DNA from: JBBECE01 sp964574935
GTDB lineage: Bacteria > Pseudomonadota > Alphaproteobacteria > Rhizobiales > Devosiaceae
NCBI GenBank assembly: GCA_964574935.1
Contig: CAZNOZ010000002.1
Span: 1-64,000, forward strand
Direction: 5' to 3'
Length of the DNA stretch: 64,000 nucleotides
A model generated the notes under the pieces. That model worked only from the letters and a program-made list of their open reading frames with translations. It searched no databases and was not told the origin of the DNA. Of this stretch, positions 1-9,166 are shown in pieces; the stretch's first letter is position 1; every line of letters begins with the position of its first letter. The translations under genes were made by a program, and so were the position numbers.

Positions 1-1185
<1,185 letters not shown>

Positions 1186-1257
1186 GGCCGATCACAATGG
1201 CGCGCATCACCCGCATTTGACTGGCGGGTGAGTGGGGGGGACCCTAAGGCTCCGGAT

Positions 1258-2010
1258 ATGGCGAGAACGGCGAAAATCGCGGCCTTCATCGCGGCCCTGG
1301 GGCTGGCCGCGCCGATCGCGACCGGCGTGCAAACGCCGGCGGCGGCGGGGGAGGTCAAGTCCCGGCCCACCGCGGTGCTGGAGTTGTTCACTTCCCAGGG
1401 CTGCTCGTCCTGCCCGCCGGCGGATGCGCTGCTGATGGAACTCGACGGGCGGCCCGAAATCGTGGCGCTGGCCTACCATGTCGACTACTGGGACTATATC
1501 GGCTGGGAGGACACGTTCGGCTCGGCGCGCTATTCGGACTTCCAGCGCGCCTATGCGCACTCCTTCGGCGCGGCGCGCGTCTACACCCCGCAGCTGGTCG
1601 TCAACGGGCGCACGGACGTGGTCGGCTCGCGGCGCGGCGAGGTCAACCGGGCGCTGGCGAGCACGGTGCTGGAACTGCCCGTCGCCATAGCGGTGGACGG
1701 CGACTTCCTCAGCATCGAGATCGAGGGAAGGCCATCGCTGGCGGAAGCCTCGGTGTGGCTGGTGTCCTACCGGCAGCTGGCCGAGGTCGAGGTCGAGCGG
1801 GGCGAGAATCGCGGGCGTGAGCTGGCCTACAGCAATATCGTGACCAACCGGCAGGTATTGGGCATGTGGGAGCCGCAAACCGGGGCCCGGATGCGGCTGC
1901 CGCTCGAGGACATCCTGGTGGACGGCTCCGACGGGATCGCGGTTCTCGTGCAAATCGAGCACAACGGCCTGCCCGGCGCCATTCTGGGCGCGGCGGCGCT
2001 TTCCCTCTAG
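1258..2010 (+). CDS. DUF1223 family secreted thioredoxin-like protein
   Basis: A 250-residue protein of the DUF1223 family. The first 30 or so residues form a signal peptide (charged MARTAK, a hydrophobic core, then an AAAGE cleavage region), so it should act in the periplasm. The motif LFTSQGCSSCPPAD lies just after the mature N terminus and gives a CxxC pair in a thioredoxin-like context. The substrate is unknown. The ATG at 1258 is chosen over a GTG at 1228 because only the ATG puts the signal peptide at the N terminus. It follows acnA on the same strand by about 70 bases and could share its transcript. Confidence 0.88.
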   Translation: MARTAKIAAFIAALGLAAPIATGVQTPAAAGEVKSRPTAVLELFTSQGCSSCPPADALLMELDGRPEIVALAYHVDYWDYIGWEDTFGSARYSDFQRAYAHSFGAARVYTPQLVVNGRTDVVGSRRGEVNRALASTVLELPVAIAVDGDFLSIEIEGRPSLAEASVWLVSYRQLAEVEVERGENRGRELAYSNIVTNRQVLGMWEPQTGARMRLPLEDILVDGSDGIAVLVQIEHNGLPGAILGAAALSL

Positions 2011-2172
2011 CGCGGTCCGGCGCGTCTTGGCGCGTCTTTGTCTTCCGGGATCGAGTGGGGGAGAAATGCCGGCCCACCAGACGAACTACATTGGGGGCTC
2101 ATACCGCCTGGGGGCCGGCCACTGGAGGCAATCCAAGCGTCCTAGAGGCGCTTTCGGGCGATCCAAGGGACA

Positions 2173-2188
2173 CTTTGTGTTCACAAAG
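2173..2188. promoter_or_regulatory. Perfect short palindrome upstream of DUF2794
   Basis: CTTTGTG and CACAAAG form perfect 7-bp arms separated by TT, about 75 bases before the DUF2794 start codon. The symmetry fits an operator for a dimeric repressor, but no known regulator is recognised. A chance palindrome cannot be excluded. Confidence 0.3.
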
Positions 2189-2262
2189 GGGTCATTTAGC
2201 GTCCGCCGCCGCCGGGGGACGGACCCGGCGCGGACTTGCGCGGCGTCCAAAATGGCGCGATC

Positions 2263-2682
2263 ATGGCGCGGCTCGTATTTCGAGGAAGAGATCGGGTGGT
2301 TGAGGAAACAGAGCCCGGACGATCCGACCGCCTTCGGCTGATCGCATCAGACGAAGGCGAGCCCAGACCCAAGCGTCCCGCGGGGGCGCCGGTCAGTTTC
2401 TCCCGCCACGAATTGTCGGTGATCCTGTCGGTGTACGGGCGCAAGGTGGCGCGCGGCGAATGGGGCGACTATGCCCTCGACATGCTGCGCGACCGGGCGT
2501 TCTTCTCGATCTTCCGCCGGGCCAGCGAGCATCCGATGTTTGTGATCGAGAAAAATCCCAGGCGCCGGCACAATCGCGGCATGTACCGGCTCACCAACAG
2601 CCGGGGGCGGGAGCTCAGGCGCGGCCACGAGCTCGACAAGGTGCTCCGGATCATCGATCACGACCTGGTGGTGGTGAAGTAG
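2263..2682 (+). CDS. DUF2794 family protein
   Basis: A 139-residue protein that matches the alphaproteobacterial DUF2794 family. The recognisable core runs from FSRHELSVILSVYGRKVA through GEWGDYALDML, AFFSIFRRASEHP and a C-terminal RGHELDKVLRII. No signal peptide or membrane segment is seen, so it is probably cytoplasmic. No function is established for the family. ATG 2263 is used rather than TTG 2236. No good Shine-Dalgarno is visible before either. It lies 250 bases after DUF1223, and its 3' side runs into a tandem repeat and the assembly gap. Confidence 0.85.
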   Translation: MARLVFRGRDRVVEETEPGRSDRLRLIASDEGEPRPKRPAGAPVSFSRHELSVILSVYGRKVARGEWGDYALDMLRDRAFFSIFRRASEHPMFVIEKNPRRRHNRGMYRLTNSRGRELRRGHELDKVLRIIDHDLVVVK

Positions 2683-2729
2683 CGCGCCGACGGGGCCGGA
2701 ATCATCGGCAGCCTCCACACCCGCCGACA

Positions 2730-2795
2730 TACCCGCGTACATGCGCCGAGATATCCGCGGACATGCGCCGATATACCCGCGAACATGCGCCGGTA
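2730..2795. repeat. 22-bp tandem repeat, three units
   Basis: Three consecutive imperfect 22-base units (2730-2751, 2752-2773, 2774-2795) share the core ACATGCGCCG followed by TA-rich and CCCGCG segments. The array abuts the assembly gap, and nearly two units recur on its far side. It lies just 3' of DUF2794 and does not appear to be coding. Confidence 0.8.
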
Positions 2796-2809
2796 GAGCC
2801 ACAACACAG
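2755..2809. repeat. 55-bp direct repeat, left of gap
   Basis: These 55 bases end exactly at the first N and are identical to 2910-2964, which begin exactly after the last N. Both copies contain tandem-repeat units and end in CCACAACACAG. Confidence 0.95.
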
Positions 2810-2909
2810 NNNNNNNNNNNNNNNNNNNNNNNNNNNNNNNNNNNNNNNNNNNNNNNNNNNNNNNNNNNNNNNNNNNNNNNNNNNNNNNNNNNNNNNNNNN
2901 NNNNNNNNN
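2810..2909. other. Assembly gap of 100 N
   Basis: Exactly 100 undetermined bases, the customary placeholder for a scaffold gap of unknown size. Because the two flanks are the same 55 bases, the contig ends probably overlap and the true gap may be zero, or it may hold extra tandem units. Confidence 0.97.
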
Positions 2910-2964
2910 CCGCGGACATGCGCCGATATACCCGCGAACATGCGCCGGTAGAGCCACAACACAG
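2910..2964. repeat. 55-bp direct repeat, right of gap
   Basis: Identical to 2755-2809. The sequence after it (from 2965) is unique and runs into the 3' end of the Bax-inhibitor-1 gene. Confidence 0.95.
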
Positions 2965-3026
2965 CCGCGAAAAGGCCGCGAACCTTTGCGGATCGCGGCC
3001 TGAAATCGCGTGGAAGCTGGCGTCGA

Positions 3027-3797
3027 CTATTGGCGGTTGCCGAAAAGCCTGAGCAGCATCAGGAACAGGTTGATGAAGTCCAGATACAGCCGCAGCGCGC
3101 CCATGATCGACTTCTTGCTCATGACCTCGGCGCTGTCGCCTTCGAAATACATCTCCTTGATCTTCTGGGTGTCGTAGGCGGTCAGCCCGACGAAGATCAG
3201 CACGCCGATCGCCGAGATGGCGAAGGCCAGCGCGGACGAGGCGAGGAAGATGTTGACCACCATGGCGATGATGAGCCCGATCAGGCCCATGAACAGGAAC
3301 GAGCCCATCGAGGTGAGGTCGCGCCTGGTGGTGTATCCCCAAAGGCTCATGGCGCCGAAGGTGCCGGCGGTGATGAAAAAGACCCGGGCAATCGACTCGC
3401 CGGTATACACCGCGAAAATCGAACTCAGCGAAAGCCCCATGGAGGTCGCGAAGGCCCAGAAGACGAGTTGCGCGGTGCCGGCGGCCATGCGCTGGATCCC
3501 GAAGCTGAGGACCAGAACGAAGGCGAGCGGGGCGAGCACAAACAGCCACATCAGCGGGCTGCCATAGATGGCGGCGCCCAACTGGGTCAGCAGCACGCCG
3601 TTGGCCATCTGGGCGACGGCGGCGTCGGGATTGGTTGTGGTCGCCAGCTGGTTGAGGAAATAGGCAACGACGCCGGTGATGCCCAGACCGAGCCCCATGT
3701 AGTTGTAGATGCCCAGCATGTAGCTGCGCAGGCCCTCGTCGATGGCGGCAGTCGTGGCGCCGCGCGCGGCGACGGTTTGGCGATCGTAGTCAGCCAT
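3027..3797 (-). CDS. Bax inhibitor-1 / YccA family membrane protein
   Basis: A 256-residue polytopic inner-membrane protein with about seven hydrophobic segments, which is the BI-1 (UPF0005) topology. Family marks include GLGLGITGVVAYFL near the N terminus, the long central run of segments, and the C-terminal part with LTAYDTQKIKEMYFEG followed by MGALRLYLDFINLFLMLLRL. Members act as membrane proteins linked to calcium leak or stress and to FtsH-type proteolysis. The bacterial role is not settled. The start at 3797 is supported by AAGGG eight bases upstream on the minus strand. It is divergent from thpR. Confidence 0.93.
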   Translation of the reverse strand: MADYDRQTVAARGATTAAIDEGLRSYMLGIYNYMGLGLGITGVVAYFLNQLATTTNPDAAVAQMANGVLLTQLGAAIYGSPLMWLFVLAPLAFVLVLSFGIQRMAAGTAQLVFWAFATSMGLSLSSIFAVYTGESIARVFFITAGTFGAMSLWGYTTRRDLTSMGSFLFMGLIGLIIAMVVNIFLASSALAFAISAIGVLIFVGLTAYDTQKIKEMYFEGDSAEVMSKKSIMGALRLYLDFINLFLMLLRLFGNRQ

Positions 3798-4041
3798 ATG
3801 GAAACCCTTGGTTGCGTTGTTCAATGTATGGCGCCCGTGGCGCTGCAGGTGCCGGCAATATGGCGATGGCACCGGCAAAATACAAGGGAGAGCGGCGCTT
3901 GCGTGGCGACCGCGAGCGGCGATAAAAGGGCGGCGGACGCTCGGCTCCTTTTTGATGTCCGGTCGGCCGAATCATGTGTTTGAATCAGTGACTTGCTTTG
4001 GGGCGCGCCGAGCCGCGCCGGCGAGTTTCCCGGGGGTCGAG

Positions 4042-4581
4042 TTGCCGCGCCTGTTCACCGGTCTGGAAGTGCCCGACCACGCCGCGGCGGCGCTGGCGCT
4101 CAAACGCGGCGGGCTGCATGGGGCGCGCTGGATCGATCCCGAGAACTACCACATAACGGTTCGGTTCATCGGCGACGTCGATCACGTCATGGGGCGCGAA
4201 ATCGCGGCGGCGCTGAGCCGGGCCGCGGCGGGCGCGCCATTCCGGGTGAGCTTCGCGCATCTGGGCGTGTTCGGCGGCAACCGCCCGCGGACGCTCTATG
4301 CGGGCCTTGGCGAATCCGAAGCGCTCGACCGGTTGCACGCGGTGCACGAACGGCTCCTCAGGCGGTTGGGTCTGGCGCCGGAAGGCCGCCGATACACGCC
4401 GCATCTGACCCTGGCGAGGTTGCGCGACGTCACGCCGCAGGAGGTGGCGGGGTATCTGAGCGGGCAGGGCCAGTTGCAGCCCCTGAGTTTCGAGGTGGCG
4501 CGATTCGTCCTCTACTCATCGCGCGATTCGGTGGGCGGTGGTCCGTATGTGGTTGAAGGCGCGTATGATCTGGCGGCCTGA
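4042..4581 (+). CDS. thpR: RNA 2',3'-cyclic phosphodiesterase (LigT/2H family)
   Basis: A 179-residue 2H-phosphoesterase. Two HxT motifs, HITVRF about 40 residues in and HLTLAR in the second half, are the paired catalytic motifs of the family. These enzymes open 2',3'-cyclic phosphates on RNA. The N terminus PRLFTGLEVP matches the usual family start only if translation begins at the TTG at 4042, so that start is preferred over the longer open frame from 3808, which has no homology-like content. A G-rich stretch precedes the TTG. It stands alone between the BI-1 gene and the IalB pair. Confidence 0.9.
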   Translation: MPRLFTGLEVPDHAAAALALKRGGLHGARWIDPENYHITVRFIGDVDHVMGREIAAALSRAAAGAPFRVSFAHLGVFGGNRPRTLYAGLGESEALDRLHAVHERLLRRLGLAPEGRRYTPHLTLARLRDVTPQEVAGYLSGQGQLQPLSFEVARFVLYSSRDSVGGGPYVVEGAYDLAA

Positions 4582-4604
4582 TTCGACCCAATGGGTTGCT
4601 TTTC

Positions 4605-4624
4605 GGGGGCGCCGAGGCGCCCCC
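4605..4624. repeat. Perfect 9-bp GC-rich hairpin after thpR
   Basis: GGGGGCGCC, GA, GGCGCCCCC form a perfect stem 24 bases after the thpR stop. The only T-run (CTTTT) precedes the stem on the plus strand, so it is not a canonical intrinsic terminator in either direction. It may still protect the 3' end of the thpR mRNA. Confidence 0.5.
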
Positions 4625-4797
4625 GGCCGGCCGAAGGGCGCCAAAATGAAGACAAAATCGACCCGCATCTGACAACTTGATGCAAATCCCGCGTTTTTTG
4701 CCCATTGGTAACCATCATCACCGACAATGATCCCCGTGTGCCCGCTTGCGTTGGCGCGGCACCGATGGAGCAACGACCAACGAGAGATGGCGAGCAG

Positions 4798-5307
4798 ATG
4801 ATGAAACGGCTCAGCGCCGCGCTTGTTATGGTTTGCCTGATCGCGGGTGGCGCCCAGGCGGCGACCAAACTCGGCGAGCACGACAACTGGATCGCCTGGG
4901 AAGACACCGACGCGACGGGCAAGATCTGCTACATTTCGAGCGCCCCGCAGAAGTTCGAGCCCTCGGACGTGTTGCGCGACCCGATCCACTTCCTGGTCAC
5001 GCATCGCCAGGGCACCGGCAAGCGCAACGAGGTGGCAACCAACCTCGGCTATCCGACCAACGACGACGAAGACGCTTCCGCGACCATCGACGGACGCAGC
5101 TATCCCCTGGTCACCGACACCGATACTGAGGCGGGGTGGTTGGCGGCGGAGGCGGACGAACCCGGATTCGTCGAGGCCATGAAGGCGGGCTCCGAACTCG
5201 TCGTCAAAGCCGTTTCGGCGCGCGGCACCCACACCATCGACACCTACTCGCTGGTGGGGGCGACCGCGGCGATGCAACAGATCGACGAGGCCTGTCCGCC
5301 CGAATAG
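4798..5307 (+). CDS. IalB (invasion-associated locus B) family secreted protein
   Basis: A 169-residue protein with a clear signal peptide (MMKRLSAALVMVCLIAGGA, cleavage near AQA). The mature part has the IalB pattern: NWIAWEDT near the start, a lone CYISS cysteine, FLVTHRQG, LVTDTDTEAGW, then TYSLVGATAAMQQID with a C-terminal cysteine (EACPPE). The two cysteines may pair. IalB was named for erythrocyte invasion by Bartonella, but the family is general in this order and its molecular role here is unknown. ATG 4798 or 4801 gives the signal peptide its proper place. A paralogue follows 80 bases downstream. Confidence 0.88.
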   Translation: MMKRLSAALVMVCLIAGGAQAATKLGEHDNWIAWEDTDATGKICYISSAPQKFEPSDVLRDPIHFLVTHRQGTGKRNEVATNLGYPTNDDEDASATIDGRSYPLVTDTDTEAGWLAAEADEPGFVEAMKAGSELVVKAVSARGTHTIDTYSLVGATAAMQQIDEACPPE

Positions 5308-5387
5308 GACCAGAGCGCGCCGCCCGCCCAACATCTTTTTGCCCCTTTCCGGCGGTGATCTTGCGATCGGGGATGCGGGGAACGGAT

Positions 5388-5948
5388 ATGCAGCCGGCAC
5401 CATGCCGGGTGCAGGGAGCGAGTGCGGTGCTGAAGGTGCCGTTGAAAGTCATGCTGGCGATGCTGGCCTGCCTTGTGGCCGGCCTGGCAACCTCGCCGGC
5501 CGCGGCGCAGTCGGTGCAGCTGTTGGGCGAATTCCGCGACTGGTCCGCCTATACCACCGCCAATACGGCGAACAAGCTGTGCTTCGTGATGTCGCGTCCG
5601 GTTTCGGTCGAGCCGAGCGTCGAGGGGCTCGAACAGCCCTATTTCTACGTCTCGCACCGCCCCAACGAGGCGATCCGCTACGAGGTCAACCTGGTCGCCG
5701 GCTACGGCTTCGCCCCGGATTCGACGGCCGTGGCGCAGATCGGGGCGCAGGAATTCGTGCTGTTCACCGATGCCGATGCCGCCTGGCTCGAGAATGTCGC
5801 GCTGAGCGCCGACATGGCGGCCGCGATCCGGGGCGGCTCGACCATGACCATCGAGGGAACCACCGAGCGCGGTATCCGGGTCAGGGAGACCTTCTCGCTT
5901 TCCGGCGCCACCGCCTCGATGCGGGCGATCGACGGCGAGTGCCTGTGA
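5388..5948 (+). CDS. IalB family secreted protein, second copy
   Basis: A 186-residue paralogue of the preceding gene. The signal peptide is longer, with a hydrophobic core KVMLAMLACLVAGLA ending at AAAQ. The mature part repeats the family order: FRDWSAYTT, LCFVMSRP, FYVSHRPNEA, GYGFAPDSTA, FVLFTDADAAWL, then TFSLSGATASMRAID and a final cysteine (GECL). ATG 5388 follows GGGGA at suitable spacing, and the open frame upstream overlaps the first IalB gene and is not coding. The two copies differ considerably, so the duplication is old. rlmN begins 58 bases downstream on the same strand. Confidence 0.88.
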   Translation: MQPAPCRVQGASAVLKVPLKVMLAMLACLVAGLATSPAAAQSVQLLGEFRDWSAYTTANTANKLCFVMSRPVSVEPSVEGLEQPYFYVSHRPNEAIRYEVNLVAGYGFAPDSTAVAQIGAQEFVLFTDADAAWLENVALSADMAAAIRGGSTMTIEGTTERGIRVRETFSLSGATASMRAIDGECL

Positions 5949-6006
5949 GGCACCGGCTTTTCGCGCCTCCGGCATCGTGATAGAGCGGCGCCAGACCGGG
6001 GCGCCG

Positions 6007-7206
6007 ATGAACGAAATCTCCCAATCCCGCCCGACACCGGACCGCGCCGGCAGCAATGCCGCGTCGCGGCGGTCGCTCGTCGGCATGACGCGCGGGGAAA
6101 TCGGCGCGGCGCTCGAGGAGCTGGGCGTCGACAGCGCCCAGATCCGGATGCGCACCGCTCAGCTGTGGCGCTGGATCTACGTCAATGGCGCCGCCGATTT
6201 CGCGGCGATGAGCGATATTTCCCGGGACCTGCGCGCCGGGCTCGCGGAGCGGTTCACCCTGGCGCGCCCGGAAATCGTCTCGGAGCAGGTTTCCGCCGAC
6301 GGGACGCGCAAATGGCTGCTCTCCTTCGCGCATCCGGACGGCGCGGCGGGGCCCGCCGCCGAGGTCGAGACGGTCTATATCCCGGAGGCCGAGCGCGGCA
6401 CGGTGTGCGTGAGCTCGCAGGTCGGGTGCACCCTCACCTGCAGCTTCTGCCACACCGGAACCCAGCCGCTGGTGAGGAACCTGACGGCGGGGGAGATCGT
6501 CGCCCAGGTGCTGTTGGCCCGGGAACGTCTGGGGGACGCGCCCGCCGACGCAAGGCGAGGCGACCAGGGGCGCGGCGCGAAGACAAGGGCGGTCACCAAT
6601 GTGGTGCTGATGGGCATGGGCGAGCCGTTGTTCAACTACGACAATGTCAGGCAGGCCCTCAATATTCTGGCGGACGGCGAGGGGACGGGTTTCTCGCGGC
6701 GCCGAATGACGCTGTCGACCTCGGGGGTGGTGCCGAAGATCGAACCGGCCGGGCGCGAGATCGGAGTGACACTGGCGGTGTCGCTGCACGCGGTGAACGA
6801 CGAGCTGCGCGACCGCCTCGTGCCGATCAACCGCAAATGGCCGATCGCCGAGCTGATGGCGGCCTGCCGGGACTATCCGGGCGCCTCGAACGCCCGCCGC
6901 ATCACCTTCGAGTATGTCATGCTCAAGGGGGTCAACGATTCGATGGCGGACGCCCGCGAACTGGTCCGGCTGGTCGACGGCATTCCCGCCAAGATCAATC
7001 TCATTCCGTTCAATCCCTGGCCCGGCGCGCCCTACGAATGCTCCGAGTGGAGCCGGATCGAGAGGTTTGCCGACATCGTCAATCTGGCCGGCTACGCATC
7101 GCCGGTCAGGACCCCGCGCGGCCGCGATATCCTGGCGGCCTGCGGGCAGCTCAGATCGGCGACCGAGCGGTTGTCGCGCCGCGAGCGCGAAGCGCTGGAG
7201 GCGTGA
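6007..7206 (+). CDS. rlmN: Dual-specificity 23S rRNA/tRNA adenine-C2 methyltransferase RlmN
   Basis: A 399-residue radical-SAM methyltransferase that methylates C2 of A2503 in 23S rRNA and of A37 in a subset of tRNAs. C141, C145 and C148 (CTLTCSFC) bind the [4Fe-4S] cluster. MGMGEPLFNYDNV and the SLHAVND region match the family, and the N-terminal helical domain is present. A loop rich in Ala and Arg (about residues 174-197) separates the cluster motif from the GEP motif. The ATG at 6007 is chosen over an in-frame GTG at 5977. A VOC gene and argG follow on the same strand. Confidence 0.96.
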   Translation: MNEISQSRPTPDRAGSNAASRRSLVGMTRGEIGAALEELGVDSAQIRMRTAQLWRWIYVNGAADFAAMSDISRDLRAGLAERFTLARPEIVSEQVSADGTRKWLLSFAHPDGAAGPAAEVETVYIPEAERGTVCVSSQVGCTLTCSFCHTGTQPLVRNLTAGEIVAQVLLARERLGDAPADARRGDQGRGAKTRAVTNVVLMGMGEPLFNYDNVRQALNILADGEGTGFSRRRMTLSTSGVVPKIEPAGREIGVTLAVSLHAVNDELRDRLVPINRKWPIAELMAACRDYPGASNARRITFEYVMLKGVNDSMADARELVRLVDGIPAKINLIPFNPWPGAPYECSEWSRIERFADIVNLAGYASPVRTPRGRDILAACGQLRSATERLSRREREALEA

Positions 7207-7242
7207 GCACGGCCCGCCGGGCCGAGCGGAAGGGAGGAAAAC

Positions 7243-7644
7243 ATGCAGAATTCCGACGAGACCCAACCGGCCGAATTCGGCGCCATCGGGCAACTGGCGC
7301 GGACCGTCAGCGACATCGGGGCGGCGGAGGTCTGGTATCGCGACGTGTTGGGCCTCACGCACCTCTATACGTTCGGGGATCTGGCGTTTTTCGACTGCGG
7401 CGGTGTGCGGCTGATGCTCAGCGCCGTCGAGGAGGCCGGCCCGCCCAGCGTCGGCGTGATCTATTTCAAGGTGCCCGACATCCATCGGGCGTATGCCGAG
7501 CTTGCGGCGCGGGGCGCGGTTTTTCGCGGCGAGCCGCATCTGATCCATCGGCATGAAGACGGCACCGAGGAATGGATGGCGTTCTTCGACGACAACGAGG
7601 GGCGGCCGCTGGCGATCATGAGCCAGGTGACCGCGGCCGCGTGA
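7243..7644 (+). CDS. VOC (glyoxalase/bleomycin-resistance fold) family protein
   Basis: A 133-residue single-unit VOC protein. It shows the paired beta-alpha-beta modules: the first from IGQLARTVSDIGAAEVWY with VLGL, the second from VGVIYFKVPDIHRAYAEL to FFDDNEGRPLAIMSQV. Metal-binding side chains cannot be assigned with certainty, so the substrate is open. The start has a strong Shine-Dalgarno (GGGAGGAAAAC before ATG 7243). It sits 36 bases after rlmN and 83 before argG. Confidence 0.85.
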   Translation: MQNSDETQPAEFGAIGQLARTVSDIGAAEVWYRDVLGLTHLYTFGDLAFFDCGGVRLMLSAVEEAGPPSVGVIYFKVPDIHRAYAELAARGAVFRGEPHLIHRHEDGTEEWMAFFDDNEGRPLAIMSQVTAAA

Positions 7645-7727
7645 GCGCCGCCGGACCGACGATTGCGCCGGCGGCGGGGCTTCACTAGGGTGCGCCGCGT
7701 TTGCAGCAGGGGCCATGGGTCGCGCCG

Positions 7728-8945
7728 ATGACCAGTGACATCAAAAAGGTGGTGCTCGCCTATTCGGGCGGGCTCGATACCTCGGTCATCCTGAAATGGC
7801 TGCAGGAAACCTACCGGTGCGAGGTCGTCGCCTTCACCGCCGATCTCGGCCAGGGCGAGGAACTCGAGCCGGCGCGGCAGACCGCCGAAATGCTCGGCGT
7901 CAGGGAGATCTTCGTCGAAGATCTGCGCGAGGAATTCGTTGCCAACTTCGTCTTCCCCATGTTCCGCGCCAACGCCCTCTACGAAGGCCAGTACCTGCTT
8001 GGCACCGCGATCGCGCGGCCGCTGATCGCCAAGCGGCTGGTCGAAATCTCGGCGCAGACCGGGGCGGACGCCATCGCGCACGGGGCGACCGGCAAGGGCA
8101 ACGACCAGGTGCGGTTCGAGCTCGGCGCCTACGCGCTCAACCCGGCCATCAAGGTCATCTCGCCGTGGCGGGAGTGGGATTTGACCTCGCGCTCGAGGCT
8201 GATCGCCTACGCCGAGCAGCACCAGATCCCGGTGCCCAAGGACAAGCGCGGCGAAGCGCCGTTTTCGGTCGACGCCAACCTGTTGCACACCTCCTCGGAG
8301 GGCAAGGTGCTCGAGGATCCGGCCAAACCGGCGCCGGACTATGTCTACCAGCGCACCGCAAATCCCGAGGACGCGCCGGACCAGGCCGAGACCGTCACGA
8401 TCGGGTTCGCCGACGGCGACCCGGTGTCGGTCGATGGCGCGGCGCTGTCGCCGGCGGCGTTGCTCGCCCGGCTCAACGAACTCGGCGGCCGGCACGGGGT
8501 GGGGCGGCTCGATCTGGTCGAGAACCGGTTCGTGGGCATGAAGTCGCGGGGCATCTACGAGACCCCGGGCGGCACGATCCTGCTGGCTGCGCATCGGGGC
8601 ATCGAATCGATCACCCTCGATCGCGGCGCGGCGCATCTGAAGGACGAGCTGATGCCGCGCTATGCCGAGCTTGTCTACAACGGCTTCTGGTTCGCGCCGG
8701 AGCGCGAATTGCTGCAGGCGCTCATCGACAAGAGCCAGGACCTGGTCTCCGGCGAGGTCACGGTGCGGCTTTACAAGGGCTCGGCTTCGGTCGTCGGCCG
8801 GCAGTCGCCGAATTCGCTGTACTCGGAGGAGCTGGTGACGTTCGAGGAGGGCGAGGCGGACTACCGGCAGCAGGACGCCGAGGGCTTCATCCGGCTCAAT
8901 GCGCTCAGATTGCGTCGCCTGGCGGCGCGCAAGGGCCGCCGCTGA
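7728..8945 (+). CDS. argG: Argininosuccinate synthase
   Basis: A 405-residue enzyme that joins citrulline and aspartate using ATP, the penultimate step of arginine synthesis. The N-terminal VVLAYSGGLDTSVILKWL is the PP-loop ATP-binding motif. GATGKGNDQVRFE and the C-terminal LYKGSASVVGRQSPNSLY are diagnostic. ATG 7728 gives the usual family N terminus, and a TTG nine codons upstream is less likely. Length matches the family. No arginine operator is evident upstream, and no other arg gene is adjacent. Confidence 0.97.
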   Translation: MTSDIKKVVLAYSGGLDTSVILKWLQETYRCEVVAFTADLGQGEELEPARQTAEMLGVREIFVEDLREEFVANFVFPMFRANALYEGQYLLGTAIARPLIAKRLVEISAQTGADAIAHGATGKGNDQVRFELGAYALNPAIKVISPWREWDLTSRSRLIAYAEQHQIPVPKDKRGEAPFSVDANLLHTSSEGKVLEDPAKPAPDYVYQRTANPEDAPDQAETVTIGFADGDPVSVDGAALSPAALLARLNELGGRHGVGRLDLVENRFVGMKSRGIYETPGGTILLAAHRGIESITLDRGAAHLKDELMPRYAELVYNGFWFAPERELLQALIDKSQDLVSGEVTVRLYKGSASVVGRQSPNSLYSEELVTFEEGEADYRQQDAEGFIRLNALRLRRLAARKGRR

Positions 8946-9090
8946 GCGTTTCGGGCCACGCGGGCCCGATATTCCGCGGTGCGCGGCTGACATTCCAAAT
9001 TCATGGATAACAAGGCGTTAACCTGGCGCGGCGGGTTCCTCGCAATCGACGCCGCGCGGGGCCGCAAGCCCCGGTTGGCCGGCGTTTTCG

Positions 9091-9105
9091 TTAAGTCCGC
9101 GTTAG
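9091..9105 (+). promoter_or_regulatory. CtrA-like site upstream of the PAS-GGDEF-EAL gene
   Basis: TTAA, seven bases, TTAG. This differs at one base from the alphaproteobacterial CtrA consensus TTAA-N7-TTAA. It lies 62 bases before the start codon of the large c-di-GMP gene, a sensible promoter position. Confidence 0.4.
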
Positions 9106-9166
9106 TGGGCGGGGTGGGATGATGCCGGGAGACTGAAGCTGTTGACTGACCGGCATTTTTTTGGGA

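Noticed and set aside
2236..2341. Other frames overlapping the DUF2794 start
   Set aside because: They only exist because of GC bias and end inside the conserved DUF2794 frame.
4600..4626. Intrinsic terminator after thpR
   Set aside because: The hairpin is strong, but the T-run is on the wrong side for the plus strand and absent for the minus strand.
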